Below are positions 51,340 to 60,680 of a stretch of DNA of 64,000 nt, one piece after another (position 1 is the stretch's first letter; every line of letters begins with the position of its first letter). The translations under genes and the position numbers were made by a program. The notes beneath the pieces were generated by a model. That model was not told the DNA's origin. It did no database searches and saw only the letters and a list, made by a program, of their open reading frames with translations. The stretch spans positions 246,184 to 310,183 of the forward strand of contig NZ_WUAX01000006.1 in assembly GCF_009806985.1 (NCBI RefSeq). The letters are read 5' to 3'. Source of the DNA: Halorubrum sp. JWXQ-INN 858. Its GTDB lineage: Archaea; Halobacteriota; Halobacteria; Halobacteriales; Haloferacaceae.

Positions 51340-52095
51340 ATGGAGCTCGCCAGACGCGTCGCGATCGAGAACAGGGACCGAAAGGACATCTACGAGCACG
51401 TCGAACGCCGCGGCTCCGTACCCGCGGAGGACGTCCGCCAGGAACTCGGCTTCGAGCCGGCCGCGTTCGGCCACCACCTCGCGGTGTTGCGCCGCGACGG
51501 CTACGTTCGGAAGGTCGGCGACGAGTTGGAGATCGCCTTCGACACCGACGCCGGCACCGTCCACGAGTCCGACCGCTCCCGGTTTACGATCCGGACCGCC
51601 CGACAGGCGGACCTGACGGGGCTCGTCGGCGCCATCAGACAGGTGGCGAAGGACGGCTCCTATATCGAGGCCGAGACGGTGGCGGACCTCCTCGACTACG
51701 AGGAGATCATCCTCCGGAACAACGAGGTCGAGTCGCGGATGTTCTTCGTGGCGACCGTCGAGGACCAGGTGGTCGGCTGGGTCCACCTCGAGCTCCCCGA
51801 GACGGACAAGCTGAAACACACGGCGCGGCTCACCGTCGGCGTCCTAGAGGAGTACCGCGGTCGGGGGATCGGCGAGACGCTCCTCCGAAAAGGGACGTCG
51901 TGGGCCCGCGAACACGGCTTCGAGAAGCTGTACAACAGCGTGCCGGCGACGAACACCGACGCCGTCTCGTTCCTCGAGGCGCACGGCTGGACGCGGGAGG
52001 CGACGCGGAAGGACCACTACCGGATCGACGGCGAGTACGTCGACGAGGTGATGATGGCCGCCTCCATCGCGTCGCCCGACGGCGATCAGTCCTGA
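51340..52095 (+). CDS. HTH domain fused to GNAT acetyltransferase
   Basis: A 251-residue protein. Residues 1-65 form a winged helix ([40 protein letters not shown]). About 82-245 is a GNAT domain: [20 protein letters not shown] is the acetyl-CoA loop (R/Q-x2-G-x-G/A), and [17 protein letters not shown] the C-terminal strand. It may acetylate a metabolite or protein and regulate its own neighbourhood. TTAAGTAGC at 51311 lies about 27 bases upstream of the ATG at 51340. Its end overlaps the convergent transducer gene by 10 bases. Confidence 0.9.
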   Translation: MELARRVAIENRDRKDIYEHVERRGSVPAEDVRQELGFEPAAFGHHLAVLRRDGYVRKVGDELEIAFDTDAGTVHESDRSRFTIRTARQADLTGLVGAIRQVAKDGSYIEAETVADLLDYEEIILRNNEVESRMFFVATVEDQVVGWVHLELPETDKLKHTARLTVGVLEEYRGRGIGETLLRKGTSWAREHGFEKLYNSVPATNTDAVSFLEAHGWTREATRKDHYRIDGEYVDEVMMAASIASPDGDQS

Positions 52096-53930
52096 TCGGG
52101 TCCGCCCCGCGTCGCTCCCGGCGGCTCGATCGACGCGGCCGACTCGCCGACCCACTCCATCGAGCCGTCGCCCCCGTCCGCGACCGCCTCGGTCCCGGCC
52201 GCCGTCTCACCTGTAGCCCTGGTCCCGGCCGCCGTCTCACCTGTACCCCCGGTCTCGTCCGCGGTCTCACCTGTATCTCCGGTCCCGCCCGTGGCCCGCT
52301 CGTCCCCGTTCGGGACCTCGAACCTCGCGAGCAGCGCCCGGAGATCGTCCGACCGCGCCGAGACGTCGTGGACGCTCTCGGTCACCGTCGAGACGGTCGC
52401 CGTCTGCTGTTCGGCGGCCGCCGCCGCGTTCTCCGCCTCCGTGGACGTGCGCTCGCTGATCGCCGCGATGTCGTCGACCATGTCGACGACCTCCGCGGTG
52501 GTCCCCGCCTGGTCGTCGGTCGCGTCGCTTATCTCCTGTATCGTCCCGTTAACCGTCGTGACCTCGTCGACGATCTCGTCGAACTCCCGGAGCGTCGTCT
52601 CGATGGTGTGGACGCTCTCGGACACTTGCGTCTCCATCGTCTCGACGTCGTCCGTCGTCTCCGCGGTGGCCGTCTGTACCTGCTCGATGCGCTCGGAGAT
52701 CTCCGCCGCGGAGCCGCGGGCCTCCTCCGCGAGCGACTTGACCTCGTCGGCGACGACCGCGAACCCGGCCCCCTTTTCGCCCGCGCGAGCCGCCTCGATC
52801 GAGGCGTTGAGCGCGAGGAGGTTCGTCTCCTCCGCGATGCCGTCGATCACCGACGCGATCTCGTCGATCTCCGCGACGCGGTCGGCCAGGTCCTCGACCG
52901 CGCCCGCCGTCTCCGCGATCCGCGACTCCAGCTGGTCGAGCTCGTCGATCGCGTCCTCGGCGGCCTCCCGCCCGGACCGGCTCCGATCCGCGGCCCCCTG
53001 TGCCGTTCGTGCCGCCTCGTTGGCCGACGCCGCGATCTCCTCGACGGTCGCCGACAGCGTGTTCATCTCGCCCGCGACGGACCGGAGGTCCGTGGTCTGT
53101 TCGGTCGCCCCGTCGGAGATCGCCTGCACCGAGCGGGCCACGTCGCCGCTGGCTTCGTCGAGCTCATCCATGCTCACGGTGACGTCGTCGGTGGCGTCGG
53201 CGACGCCCCCGGTGAACGCCTGCGCCTCGACGAGCGTCTCCCCGAGCGTCTCGACCAGCCGGTTGTAGTCCTCGACGAGCGCCATGTACCGGTCCCGCTC
53301 GACCGACAGCTCAGCGGCGTCGATCGTCGCGGTCAGGTCGCCCTCGGTCGCCCGGGCGGTGGCATCGCCGAACGCCGTCACGAGCGTCTCGAGGTCGGTC
53401 GTGTACGCTTCGAGGTTCTCCGCCATGCGGGAGAGCGACTCGCCGAACGCGCCCGGGACGTCCGCCTCGAGCGACGGGTCGTCGAACTCCTGGTCCGCGA
53501 GCGCGTCCGCCTGCGAGGAGACCGTCTCGAGGTAGCCCTGGAGGTCCGCGAACGACGCGGTAAGCGCACCGATCTCGTCGGCCTGGTCCGTCTCGGTGAC
53601 CCGGGTGCCGACGTCGCCGGCGGCGATGGCGTCCGCCTGCCGCTCCAGCTCCCGTACCGGCTCCGTGAAGTCACGCCGCACGATCAGCACCGTGTTGTAG
53701 ACGGCGACGAGGGCCGCACAGAACAGCACGCCCGAGAGGACGTACCAGACGGTGCCCGCGAACAGGAAGGGGACGAGGAAGATCCCGACGGTGACGAGCA
53801 GCTGGATCCCGACCGCGGCGAGGACCTTGCGCTCGATCGATCCCGAGACGCCCAACACGTCCATCGTCCGCCGAAGAAACGCCTCGTAGCGTCCCGCGAG
53901 CCCGAAGCGTGTCCGTCGAATCGACGTCAT
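52086..53930 (-). CDS. Methyl-accepting chemotaxis transducer without large sensor domain
   Basis: A 614-residue halobacterial transducer. Two closely spaced hydrophobic segments (about 38-60 and 62-85) leave almost no extracellular part. A HAMP domain (about 88-145), a further helical region, and the long signalling coil follow, with the conserved hairpin [20 protein letters not shown] and [19 protein letters not shown] near 395-425. The last 60 residues are in-frame repeats (TGETAAGT). It signals to CheW/CheA; the stimulus must come through the membrane, a partner protein or the cytoplasm. TATA-like GCTTTGAT lies 27 bases upstream of the ATG at 53930. Confidence 0.93.
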   Translation of the reverse strand: MTSIRRTRFGLAGRYEAFLRRTMDVLGVSGSIERKVLAAVGIQLLVTVGIFLVPFLFAGTVWYVLSGVLFCAALVAVYNTVLIVRRDFTEPVRELERQADAIAAGDVGTRVTETDQADEIGALTASFADLQGYLETVSSQADALADQEFDDPSLEADVPGAFGESLSRMAENLEAYTTDLETLVTAFGDATARATEGDLTATIDAAELSVERDRYMALVEDYNRLVETLGETLVEAQAFTGGVADATDDVTVSMDELDEASGDVARSVQAISDGATEQTTDLRSVAGEMNTLSATVEEIAASANEAARTAQGAADRSRSGREAAEDAIDELDQLESRIAETAGAVEDLADRVAEIDEIASVIDGIAEETNLLALNASIEAARAGEKGAGFAVVADEVKSLAEEARGSAAEISERIEQVQTATAETTDDVETMETQVSESVHTIETTLREFDEIVDEVTTVNGTIQEISDATDDQAGTTAEVVDMVDDIAAISERTSTEAENAAAAAEQQTATVSTVTESVHDVSARSDDLRALLARFEVPNGDERATGGTGDTGETADETGGTGETAAGTRATGETAAGTEAVADGGDGSMEWVGESAASIEPPGATRGGPDQD

Positions 53931-54098
53931 ACCCGAACGTCGATCGAACCGGGCTATCAAAGCACGGCTGCGATTATCGAAAGTGATAACGACGGGTTCT
54001 CGGATCGGCGGATCGCTGGACTGGAGGGCCGGGGAGCAAGGACGTCGATTACAGAATTACGGACATCGAACCCGTGACAGGCGCACGACGCCGACCCG

Positions 54099-54677
54099 TT
54101 ACAACTGGCTCGCCCGCGTGTATCGGAAGTGGGCGACCGCCGCCACCGCGAGGAGGAGCGCGAACGATCCCATCACGACCGTCGCCGAGAGCGCACTGAA
54201 CGGGGGCGTCCCGGTCGCGTACGCCAGCGTAACCGCGGCGAAGAGCCCGGCGAGCCCGAGATAGAACTCCGACCACGTGAACTCGTCGTCGCCGACGACC
54301 TCGAGGTACGCGTCGAACGTGTCCGCCCCGGGCGCGAGGGTGATGGCCCCGCTGTTCCGGTTGTACTCGATCACGCCGCTCCGTTCCATCCGTGGTAGGT
54401 GTGACTGATACAACGACGTGTACAGCCGCTTGCGCTGGGCGTACGTGACCTCGACCGGCTCGACGTCGTTCTCCTCGGCGGCGATCGTGGTGGCGAGCTC
54501 GCGGAGGCGTACCTCCCCGCCGTTCATCGAGAGGTGCCGCAGCACGCTCCGGCGTCGCTCGTTGCTCAACAGGGCGAACACCTCGTCCGTCGAGATGGCT
54601 TCCGGGCCCTCCTCGTCCAGTGATTCGTCGCTCGGTCCCTCGCTGTCCACGGTTTCGGATGACTGGATTTGGCTCAT
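54099..54677 (-). CDS. Membrane-anchored HTH regulator (DUF7344-like)
   Basis: A 192-residue protein. Residues about 25-115 form the haloarchaeal winged-helix DUF7344 domain (TDEVFALLSNERRRSVLRHL, YQSHLPRMERSGVIEYN). Two transmembrane helices follow (about 135-155 and 160-182). It could transmit a membrane signal to transcription. The ATG at 54677 is preferred; an in-frame GTG at 54689 would add four residues. The region upstream (54690-54870) is AT-rich with a TTAATAC promoter candidate near 54740. Confidence 0.85.
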   Translation of the reverse strand: MSQIQSSETVDSEGPSDESLDEEGPEAISTDEVFALLSNERRRSVLRHLSMNGGEVRLRELATTIAAEENDVEPVEVTYAQRKRLYTSLYQSHLPRMERSGVIEYNRNSGAITLAPGADTFDAYLEVVGDDEFTWSEFYLGLAGLFAAVTLAYATGTPPFSALSATVVMGSFALLLAVAAVAHFRYTRASQL

Positions 54678-54950
54678 AGAACGTTCCACAGGCTCCCCCC
54701 GATCGGCAGGAAACCGCTTGCTACTACAATATCGTCAAAAGTATTAACAGTATCCATGTGTCTATTGATTGTCTATAGATGCGTTATGAGGTCCGTACCG
54801 GGCGAAATATCTCGTCTCTGTTTCTCTGACGAGAGAGTTATAACTTCATTGGGTATTCTCGCCTTCGGTGACGATCGGGATCGAGGCCCCTGACGGGGAG
54901 GGGACGCTCCGGGAACGGTTGGGGCTCGAGGACCGGACCGTTCACGGGAG

Positions 54951-54960
54951 ACGTATATGG
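54951..54960 (+). promoter_or_regulatory. TATA box deciding the start at 54979
   Basis: ACGTATATGG, centred 24-27 bases before the ATG at 54979. It excludes the earlier frame start at 54868. Confidence 0.6.
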
Positions 54961-54978
54961 AACGCGGGCCGTGACGGT

Positions 54979-55896
54979 ATGGGTGCCATAACTATGCCGT
55001 ATCGTGGCCTCCATGGCGCCATGGCGACGTCATTCACGCTTCCCGCATGGCTGCGGGATCCACGCTACACCGGACCGAACCGCTGTCTCCCCTGCACCGC
55101 GGTGAACGTCGTGATCGCGGCGGCGATCGCCCTCCTCGTCGCGACGGTGTCGGTCCCGGGCGCGCTGCTCGTGTTCGGCGCGTCCGTCGCGACGATCTCG
55201 GTCCGTGGGTACCTCGTGCCGGGGACTCCGACGCTGACGAAGCGGTACCTCCCGGACCGCGTGTTGGCGTGGTTCGACAAGGGGCCGGCACGCTCGACGG
55301 CCGCGACCGTCGCGGCCGGTGCGGGCGGGTCCGGCGGCGACGCCGAAACGGGTGCGCCGTTCGACCCCGGAGCCCGCCTCGTGGACGCAGGGGTGCTGTT
55401 CGATGACCCTGCCGTCGACGACTACGTGCTCGAGCCGGCGTTCCATGTGACGTGGACCGACCGCGCCCGTGAACTGGCCGACGCCGACGGCGACGCGGCC
55501 GCGCTGGCGCGATTCCTCGAGGTCGATGCCGACTCGATCGACCTCGTCGACCGCGGCTACGTCTTCGCGGCCGCCCTCGACGGCGAATGGATCGGACAGT
55601 GGGAGTCCCGATCGGCGTTCATCGTCGACGTGGCAGCCGCCGAGGTGCTCGCCGAACGGTGGGGGGAATGGGCCGGGCTCCCCACCGCACAGCGCAGCGA
55701 GCTGCTCGGTGGCCTCCGGCTGTTCGTGGAGGACTGTCCGACCTGCGACGGTTCGGTGACGCTCGGAACGACCGTCGTCGAGTCCTGTTGCCGGCAGTAC
55801 GACGTGCTCGCGGCGACGTGTGACGACTGCGGCGCGCGGCTGTTCGAGGCCGACGTCGACCCGGAAGCGCTCGAACGTGTCGCGGGGACCGCGTGA
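54979..55896 (+). CDS. Membrane protein with C-terminal zinc-ribbon-like cysteines
   Basis: A 305-residue protein. N-terminal WLRDPRYTGPNRCLPCTAVN precedes two hydrophobic helices (about residues 40-62 and 62-82). The soluble rest is acidic, with CPTCDG near 255 and TCDDCGARLFE near 285: two Cys-X2-Cys pairs suited to zinc, plus a CCRQY between. Family not recognised. Start by the TATA box; an alternative is the ATG at 55021 (MATSFTLPAWLRD). Confidence 0.78.
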   Translation: MGAITMPYRGLHGAMATSFTLPAWLRDPRYTGPNRCLPCTAVNVVIAAAIALLVATVSVPGALLVFGASVATISVRGYLVPGTPTLTKRYLPDRVLAWFDKGPARSTAATVAAGAGGSGGDAETGAPFDPGARLVDAGVLFDDPAVDDYVLEPAFHVTWTDRARELADADGDAAALARFLEVDADSIDLVDRGYVFAAALDGEWIGQWESRSAFIVDVAAAEVLAERWGEWAGLPTAQRSELLGGLRLFVEDCPTCDGSVTLGTTVVESCCRQYDVLAATCDDCGARLFEADVDPEALERVAGTA

Positions 55897-55906
55897 TCCG
55901 TTTCGG

Positions 55907-55960
55907 CGCTCGAAGCGCACTCGACGCTCGAAGCGCACTCGACGCCCGAAACACACCCGC
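55907..55960. repeat. 18-bp tandem repeat, three copies
   Basis: CGCTCGAAGCGCACTCGA at 55907-55924 and 55925-55942, with a decayed third copy. It lies between the zinc-ribbon membrane protein gene and moaA. Confidence 0.88.
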
Positions 55961-56042
55961 TGCCCCAAACGCAACCGGATCGCGTTACGCGACCACCGGA
56001 TCGACCCGGACGCTTAAGCGTTCGTAGTGGCTTCCTCGATCC

Positions 56043-57017
56043 ATGAGCGGCCCACTCGCGGACGACTTCGGACGGGAGGTGACGGGGGTTCGCGTGTCAC
56101 TCACCGACCGCTGTAACTTCGACTGTATCTACTGTCACAACGAGGGGCTGGGGGATACGCGTGGACCGATGGATCCCGGCGAGAACGAGATGAGCACCGA
56201 CGACGTCGTTCGCTTCCTGGAGGTCGTCGAGGGGTACGGCGTCCGAAAGGTGAAGTTCACCGGCGGGGAGCCGATGCTCCGCGACGACCTCGAGGAGATC
56301 GTTCGACGGACCCCCGACTCGATGGAGACGTCGATGACGACGAACGGCACGTTCCTCCCGGGGCGCGCCGTCGACCTGAAGGCCGCCGGGCTGGACCGGG
56401 TGAACGTCTCACAGGACGCGCTCGACCCCGATGACTTCGCCGCGGTGACGAAGTCCGGCGCGTACGACCAGGTGTTAAAAGGCGTCAAAGCCGCCGTCGA
56501 CGCCGGGCTCGATCCCGTGAAGCTCAACATGGTCGTGTTCACCCACACCGCCGGCTACGTCGAGGAGATGGTCGACCACGTCGCCGACAACGAGGGGCTC
56601 CAGCTCCAGCTCATCGAGTACATGCCCGAGCTGACCGGGAAGCCCGAGTGGAACGTCGACATCGGCCGGGTCCACGACTGGCTCGCGGGGAAGGCCGACC
56701 GCGTCGAGCGCCGCGAGATGCACGACCGGAAGCGCTACTTCGTCGGCGACGGAATGGTCGAGATCGTCGACCCCGTGGAGAACGCCGACTTCTGTGCGAA
56801 CTGCGGTCGCGTTCGCGTCACCCACGAAGGGTACTTGAAAGGCTGTCTCAACCGGAACGACGACCTGCGGTCGATGGGCGAGATGACCCGGGCGGAGATC
56901 GCCGAGGCGTTCGAGACGGTCGTCGCGAACCGGGTACCGTACTACGGCGAGTACCTGATCGAGAACGACGACGGCGAATACGAACTGAACGAGGAGTACC
57001 TCAAGGCGTCCGTATGA
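56043..57017 (+). CDS. moaA: GTP 3',8-cyclase MoaA
   Basis: A 324-residue radical-SAM enzyme for the first step of molybdenum cofactor synthesis, turning GTP into 3',8-cyclo-GTP. The SAM cluster motif is [15 protein letters not shown] near 21-35, [12 protein letters not shown] follows near 75, and the second cluster ligands lie in [14 protein letters not shown] and LKGCLNRN near 245-275. CGCTTAAGC at 56012-56020 lies 26 bases upstream of the ATG. The C-terminal GG typical of many MoaA is absent (ends LKASV). moaB is encoded 1.9 kb downstream. Confidence 0.94.
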   Translation: MSGPLADDFGREVTGVRVSLTDRCNFDCIYCHNEGLGDTRGPMDPGENEMSTDDVVRFLEVVEGYGVRKVKFTGGEPMLRDDLEEIVRRTPDSMETSMTTNGTFLPGRAVDLKAAGLDRVNVSQDALDPDDFAAVTKSGAYDQVLKGVKAAVDAGLDPVKLNMVVFTHTAGYVEEMVDHVADNEGLQLQLIEYMPELTGKPEWNVDIGRVHDWLAGKADRVERREMHDRKRYFVGDGMVEIVDPVENADFCANCGRVRVTHEGYLKGCLNRNDDLRSMGEMTRAEIAEAFETVVANRVPYYGEYLIENDDGEYELNEEYLKASV

Positions 57018-57193
57018 ATCGCTTCGGGGCGTACCCCTGAGCGCTCGGGAGAACCGATCCGACCGCGGACAGAGCGCTACCGGAGGTTCGCTACCGAGCA
57101 TTCGAGCGAAAAAACGCGCCGGCACAGGGGACGGTCACCCACCCCCGATCTCACGAGCTCTTCTTGAGGTGTCGGGCCCTCGAAACGGGCGGA

Positions 57194-57640
57194 TCAGTCC
57201 TCGTCGTCCTCGTCAGGATCGTCATCCTCGTCAGGATCCTCGTCCGGGTCGTCATCTTCATCCGGGTCGTCATCTTCATCCGGGTCGTCATCCTCGTCCG
57301 GATCCTCCTCAGGATCGTCGTCTTCGTCAGGATCGTCGTCTAGGTCGTCGTCCTCATCGGGATCCTCCTCAGGATCATCGTCCGGGTCGTCCTCTAGGTC
57401 ATCATCCTCATCGGGATCCTCCTCAGGATCATCGTCCGGGTCGTCGTCTAGGTCGTCGTCCGGGTCGTCGTCTAGGTCGTCGTCCGGGTCGTCGTCTAGG
57501 CCATCATCCGGGTCGTCGTCTAGGCCATCATCCGGGTCATCGTCTAAGTCGTCGTCCAAGTCGTCGTCTAGGCCGTCATCCGGGTCATCGTCTAAGTCGT
57601 CGTCCAGGTCGTCGTCTAAGTCGTCGTCAAGCGGCTCGTC
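57194..57640. repeat. Imperfect in-frame minisatellite coding Asp-rich repeats
   Basis: Repeats of GTCGTCGTCTAGG, GTCGTCCGGGTC and TCATCCTCATC type on the plus strand, with multiple periods (12, 18, 27 and longer bases), making most of the lipoprotein gene. Confidence 0.85.
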
Positions 57641-57766
57641 GTCGGTATCGCCACAGCCGGCGAGCGCGATCGTACCCGCCGCCCCGAGGAGCGTGACGAA
57701 GCCACGCCTGGTGTTCTTGTGTGCACGGTTCTCCGTTCGGTCGTCGGCGTTGTCGTTGGTGGTCAC
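57194..57766 (-). CDS. Poly-Asp repeat lipoprotein
   Basis: A 190-residue exported protein. After KNTRRGFVTLLGAAGTIALA (twin-Arg signal) comes lipobox LAGC near 38. From residue about 44 to the end it is almost only Asp, with Leu, Glu, Pro and Gly, in DDDLDDDP and DEDDDPDED units. A mature chain of over 140 residues with this charge would be disordered and could bind cations at the cell surface. A TATA (GGCTTATAAC, about 57796-57805) lies 30-38 bases upstream. Repeat structure implies rapid length variation. Confidence 0.8.
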   Translation of the reverse strand: MTTNDNADDRTENRAHKNTRRGFVTLLGAAGTIALAGCGDTDDEPLDDDLDDDLDDDLDDDPDDGLDDDLDDDLDDDPDDGLDDDPDDGLDDDPDDDLDDDPDDDLDDDPDDDPEEDPDEDDDLEDDPDDDPEEDPDEDDDLDDDPDEDDDPEEDPDEDDDPDEDDDPDEDDDPDEDPDEDDDPDEDDED

Positions 57767-58054
57767 TGCGACCGTCGGATCGGGCGGATCGCGGATTGTT
57801 ATAAGCCCCCCCGAGAGACGAACGTCTGACGTACTTCACGACAGTCTCCAAAACCACGAGGTGATGAGCGATGGTCGGTTCCTCCGTGTTCCACGAGTAT
57901 GGTTGGCGATATCCGACGTAATCTCTCCGTAGGTGACATTCGACAATCCTCGCGACGACCTCGTGGTCCAGAGCGGGACACGCCCCGTCACGGCGCCGAG
58001 GAACGTTCCCAGTGGACCGCAATCCTTATCATCGATCATGTTGCATGGTATCAC
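57767..58054. other. Intergenic stretch between divergent genes
   Basis: 288 bases. Contains the promoter of the Asp-rich lipoprotein gene and, at its right end, CCTTATC (58024-58030) for the gene at 58055. No gene seen. Confidence 0.5.
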
Positions 58055-58264
58055 ATGTCAGTACAGGGACGACGGATACGGCTGCGTCGAACCGGAACCG
58101 TTCCCCCGAACGCTCGGGTGCGCCACTACGACGAACTGTCCGACGACACCCAGGACGCCGTCGTCGAACTCGCCGGACGAGCTCGGACGCTCCCCGAGAC
58201 GGCCGATCTCGACGACGGCGACGTGGTGAAGTTCACGGAGTACTACCTCGTTCGCGCGCGCTGA
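58055..58264 (+). CDS. Small haloarchaeal protein, 69 residues
   Basis: MSVQGRRIRLRRTGTVPPNA, then HYDELSDDTQDAVVELAGRA and DGDVVKFTEYYLVRAR: a small mixed alpha/beta domain of the kind annotated as hypothetical (DUF7979-like, from memory). The ATG at 58055 is set by a TATA-like CCTTATC 25-31 bases upstream; earlier starts are rejected. Confidence 0.72.
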   Translation: MSVQGRRIRLRRTGTVPPNARVRHYDELSDDTQDAVVELAGRARTLPETADLDDGDVVKFTEYYLVRAR

Positions 58265-58402
58265 GCCGGCGGCGAACGTCGGGAGCGGATGAGGCGGCGT
58301 CCACGGGCGGCTCGTGTGGACGGTGAGACGGCGTCCGTGGCCGGATCGCGTCGATGGGCGGGGAAGCGAAGCTGTTTTCGGCCGGCACGCGAAAGCGCGG
58401 GT

Positions 58403-58816
58403 ATGGACAGTGGCGGATCCAGCGACATGACGCTGGCGTTCGAGTTGAAGGCGCTACGGGCCCTCGCGAACCCCAACGCCGTGTTCAACAGCGCCCGGCA
58501 GTGGACCGAGTACGTCGGCGTCGTGAGCGAGAAGCCCACGTACGTCGTCACCAACTTCACCCGCAAACACCGGGTTCGCCAGGACTTCTTCTCCGGGCCT
58601 CGCGGCGTCGAGGAGAGCCTCGAGAACATCGCCCGGCAGTTCGACACGGACCGGCACGTCTTCGTCGGCATCGACGCCGACGACGAGGCGGTCGCGGAGG
58701 CGACCGGTTGGGAGTTCCTCCACGTCGAGGACGCCGCCGAGGCCGCCGGATGGGCGCTCGCCGACGAGGTCGACGAGGAGCCGACCGAGGAGCCGTCCCG
58801 CGACGACTGGCCCTGA
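58403..58816 (+). CDS. Conserved haloarchaeal protein (DUF7124-like)
   Basis: A 137-residue protein. MTLAFELKALRALANPNAVF follows an eight-residue start, then ARQWTEYVGVVSEKPTYVVT and FFSGPRGVEESLENIARQFD. Alpha/beta composition, acidic end. Start by TTTTCGG about 26 bases upstream; the ATG at 58427 is an alternative. Function unknown; next to moaB, 57 bases apart. Confidence 0.78.
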   Translation: MDSGGSSDMTLAFELKALRALANPNAVFNSARQWTEYVGVVSEKPTYVVTNFTRKHRVRQDFFSGPRGVEESLENIARQFDTDRHVFVGIDADDEAVAEATGWEFLHVEDAAEAAGWALADEVDEEPTEEPSRDDWP

Positions 58817-58846
58817 GTCGATCGGAAGCCCGAACGACGGAGGGTT

Positions 58847-58853
58847 TTACCCG
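58847..58853 (+). promoter_or_regulatory. TATA box of moaB
   Basis: TTTTACC centred 24 bases before the ATG at 58874. Confidence 0.6.
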
Positions 58854-58873
58854 CGACGACCGAAGGGGTTCCC

Positions 58874-59452
58874 ATGAGCGACCACGAGGTCGAAGACGGA
58901 CACGATCACCACGACGACGCCCACGGACACGACCACCACGACGACGCCCGCGGACACGACCACCACCATCACGACGCGGAGACCGTCTCGGTCGCGGTCG
59001 TCACCGTTTCGTCGTCGCGGACGATCGACGACGACCCGTCGGGCGACTACCTCGAGTCCGCGTTCGAGGACGCCGGCCACGACGTCGCGGTCCGCGAGCT
59101 GATCCCCGACGAGTTCGACAGCGTTCAAGGCACCATCGACAGGCTGGCGCGCCGCGACGACACTGACGTCGTCGTGACGACCGGCGGCACGGGGGTGACG
59201 CCGGACGACATCACCCCGGAGGCCGTCGACGACCTCTTCGAGAAGGCGCTTCCGGGCTTCGGCGAGCTGTTCCGTCGGCTCTCCTACGAGGAGGTCGGGA
59301 CGCGAACCATCGGCTCCCGCGCGATCGCCGGCGTCGACGACGGAACGATCGTCTGTTGTCTCCCCGGGTCGGAGAACGCGGTCCGGCTCGGCGTCGACGA
59401 GATCCTCCTCCCCGAAGTCGGCCACCTCGTCGGGTTGGCGACCCGGGAGTGA
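58874..59452 (+). CDS. moaB: MoaB-type molybdopterin adenylyltransferase with His-rich N-terminus
   Basis: A 192-residue protein. Residues 1-36 are a His/Asp-rich extension (HDHHDDAHGHDHH), absent from ordinary MoaB. The MoaB/MogA domain follows: VAVVTVSSSRTIDDD, TDVVVTTGGTGVTPDD near 95 (the substrate-binding GGTG) and TIVCCLPGSENAVRLGVDEI near 155. It would adenylylate molybdopterin before metal insertion. The His-rich segment could bind or deliver a metal; that is an inference. Own TATA box. Confidence 0.92.
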   Translation: MSDHEVEDGHDHHDDAHGHDHHDDARGHDHHHHDAETVSVAVVTVSSSRTIDDDPSGDYLESAFEDAGHDVAVRELIPDEFDSVQGTIDRLARRDDTDVVVTTGGTGVTPDDITPEAVDDLFEKALPGFGELFRRLSYEEVGTRTIGSRAIAGVDDGTIVCCLPGSENAVRLGVDEILLPEVGHLVGLATRE

Positions 59453-59505
59453 TCGGAGTGCGCCGGGGGTGACCGGAGTGCGCCGGCACCGTCGCCGTCA
59501 TACAG

Positions 59506-59514
59506 TGATATAAA
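59506..59514 (+). promoter_or_regulatory. TATA box of the SRPBCC gene
   Basis: TGATATAAA, centred 28 bases before the ATG at 59538. Confidence 0.7.
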
Positions 59515-59537
59515 CGATCGCCGTCCGTAGCACGCTC

Positions 59538-60068
59538 ATGCGACAGGTGGACGTTACGGCCGATCTCCGTGCGCCGCGTGAAACCGTCCTCGACGCGCTC
59601 GACCCGGCGGCGCTGGTCCGGCTCGAAGGGACCTACGAGGTCGACAGCGTGCACGAGACCGACGACGGCTGGATCGTGACGGCGGTGGCCGAAGCGGGCA
59701 GCGACCGCGTTCCGATGACGCTGTCGGTCGACGCCGTCGACGACGGCTACGCGTACGACCTCGTCGACGGGGGGTTCTTCGCGGAGCTCCATACGACGGT
59801 CCTCGTCACGGACCCTCCCGCGGAGGCCCGCCAGGAGGCGGGCGATGAGGACCTGACGCGCGTGACGATACGGTCGACGTTCACGTTCGGCGGGCGGTTG
59901 GCGAGGGTGAAAGACTGGTTCGCGACCTCGAACCGTCGCACCGAGCTCCGCCGGGCGATCGCCCGGCTGGGCGAGGAGGTCGCGGGCGAGGAAAGCGACA
60001 CGGGCAACGAGAGCAACACCGGCGAGGGGAGCAGCACGGACGACGAGGACGCGAGCGGCGGCCGGTGA
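59538..60068 (+). CDS. SRPBCC/START-like domain protein
   Basis: A 176-residue protein with the SRPBCC opening VDVTADLRAPRETVLDALDP and YEVDSVHETDDGWIVTAVAE, a fold that binds lipids or other small hydrophobic molecules. The last 30 residues are Glu/Ser/Asp-rich and disordered. Ligand unknown. It converges with the trp operon. Confidence 0.82.
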   Translation: MRQVDVTADLRAPRETVLDALDPAALVRLEGTYEVDSVHETDDGWIVTAVAEAGSDRVPMTLSVDAVDDGYAYDLVDGGFFAELHTTVLVTDPPAEARQEAGDEDLTRVTIRSTFTFGGRLARVKDWFATSNRRTELRRAIARLGEEVAGEESDTGNESNTGEGSSTDDEDASGGR

Positions 60069-60083
60069 CGCGACGCCTGCGGC

Positions 60084-60680
60084 TCACCGCGCCAGGTCGA
60101 TGAAGTTCCGGATTACGTCGTGGCCGACGCCGGTGAGCACGCTCTCCGGGTGGAACTGCACCGCCTCGATCGGGTGTTCGCGGTGGCGGATCCCCATCAC
60201 GAGCGACTCGCCGTCGTGGTCGGTCGTCGCCGTGACGTCGAAGACGTCCGGGACGCTGGTCGCGACGAGCGAGTGGTATCGGCCGGCACGGAACCCCTGA
60301 TCGAGGCCCGCGAACACGCCCGCGCCGTCGTGGTCGATCGGGAACGCCTTCCCGTGGATCGGCTCGGGGGCGTGGCCGACGGTGCCCCCGTATTCGTAGA
60401 CGGCCGCCTCCAGGCCGAGACAGACCCCGAGCGTGGGGGTCTCCGGCGACAGCTCCCGCAACACCTCGGCGGTCACCCCGACGTCGCGGTCGTTCTTCGG
60501 GTGGCCGGGACCGGGGCTGAGCAGGAGCGCGTCGGGGCCTTCGGCCTCGACGGCGGCGACCGACGCCGTGTTCTTCAACACGGACACGTCGACCGGCTCG
60601 CCGTCGACCCGCTGTTCGGAGACGTACTCGACGAGGTTGTACGTGAACGAGTCGAAGTTGTCGACGACGACGACCCTCAT
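60084..60680 (-). CDS. trpG: Anthranilate synthase component II (glutamine amidotransferase)
   Basis: A 198-residue class I amidotransferase feeding ammonia from glutamine to TrpE. DNFDSFTYNLVEYVSEQRV is the opening, LLLSPGPGHPK near 54, the nucleophile Cys is in TLGVCLGLEAAVYEYGG near 82, and the His-Glu pair in VQFHPESVLTG near 178. The usual HQ after the Cys-Leu-Gly is LE here, a variant I recall from haloarchaea. Its ATG overlaps the trpE stop by four bases. Last gene of the operon. Confidence 0.94.
   Translation of the reverse strand: MRVVVVDNFDSFTYNLVEYVSEQRVDGEPVDVSVLKNTASVAAVEAEGPDALLLSPGPGHPKNDRDVGVTAEVLRELSPETPTLGVCLGLEAAVYEYGGTVGHAPEPIHGKAFPIDHDGAGVFAGLDQGFRAGRYHSLVATSVPDVFDVTATTDHDGESLVMGIRHREHPIEAVQFHPESVLTGVGHDVIRNFIDLAR

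Noticed and set aside
51900-54077. 725-residue open frame opposite the chemotaxis transducer
   Set aside because: Antisense shadow; the transducer frame has HAMP and signalling motifs.
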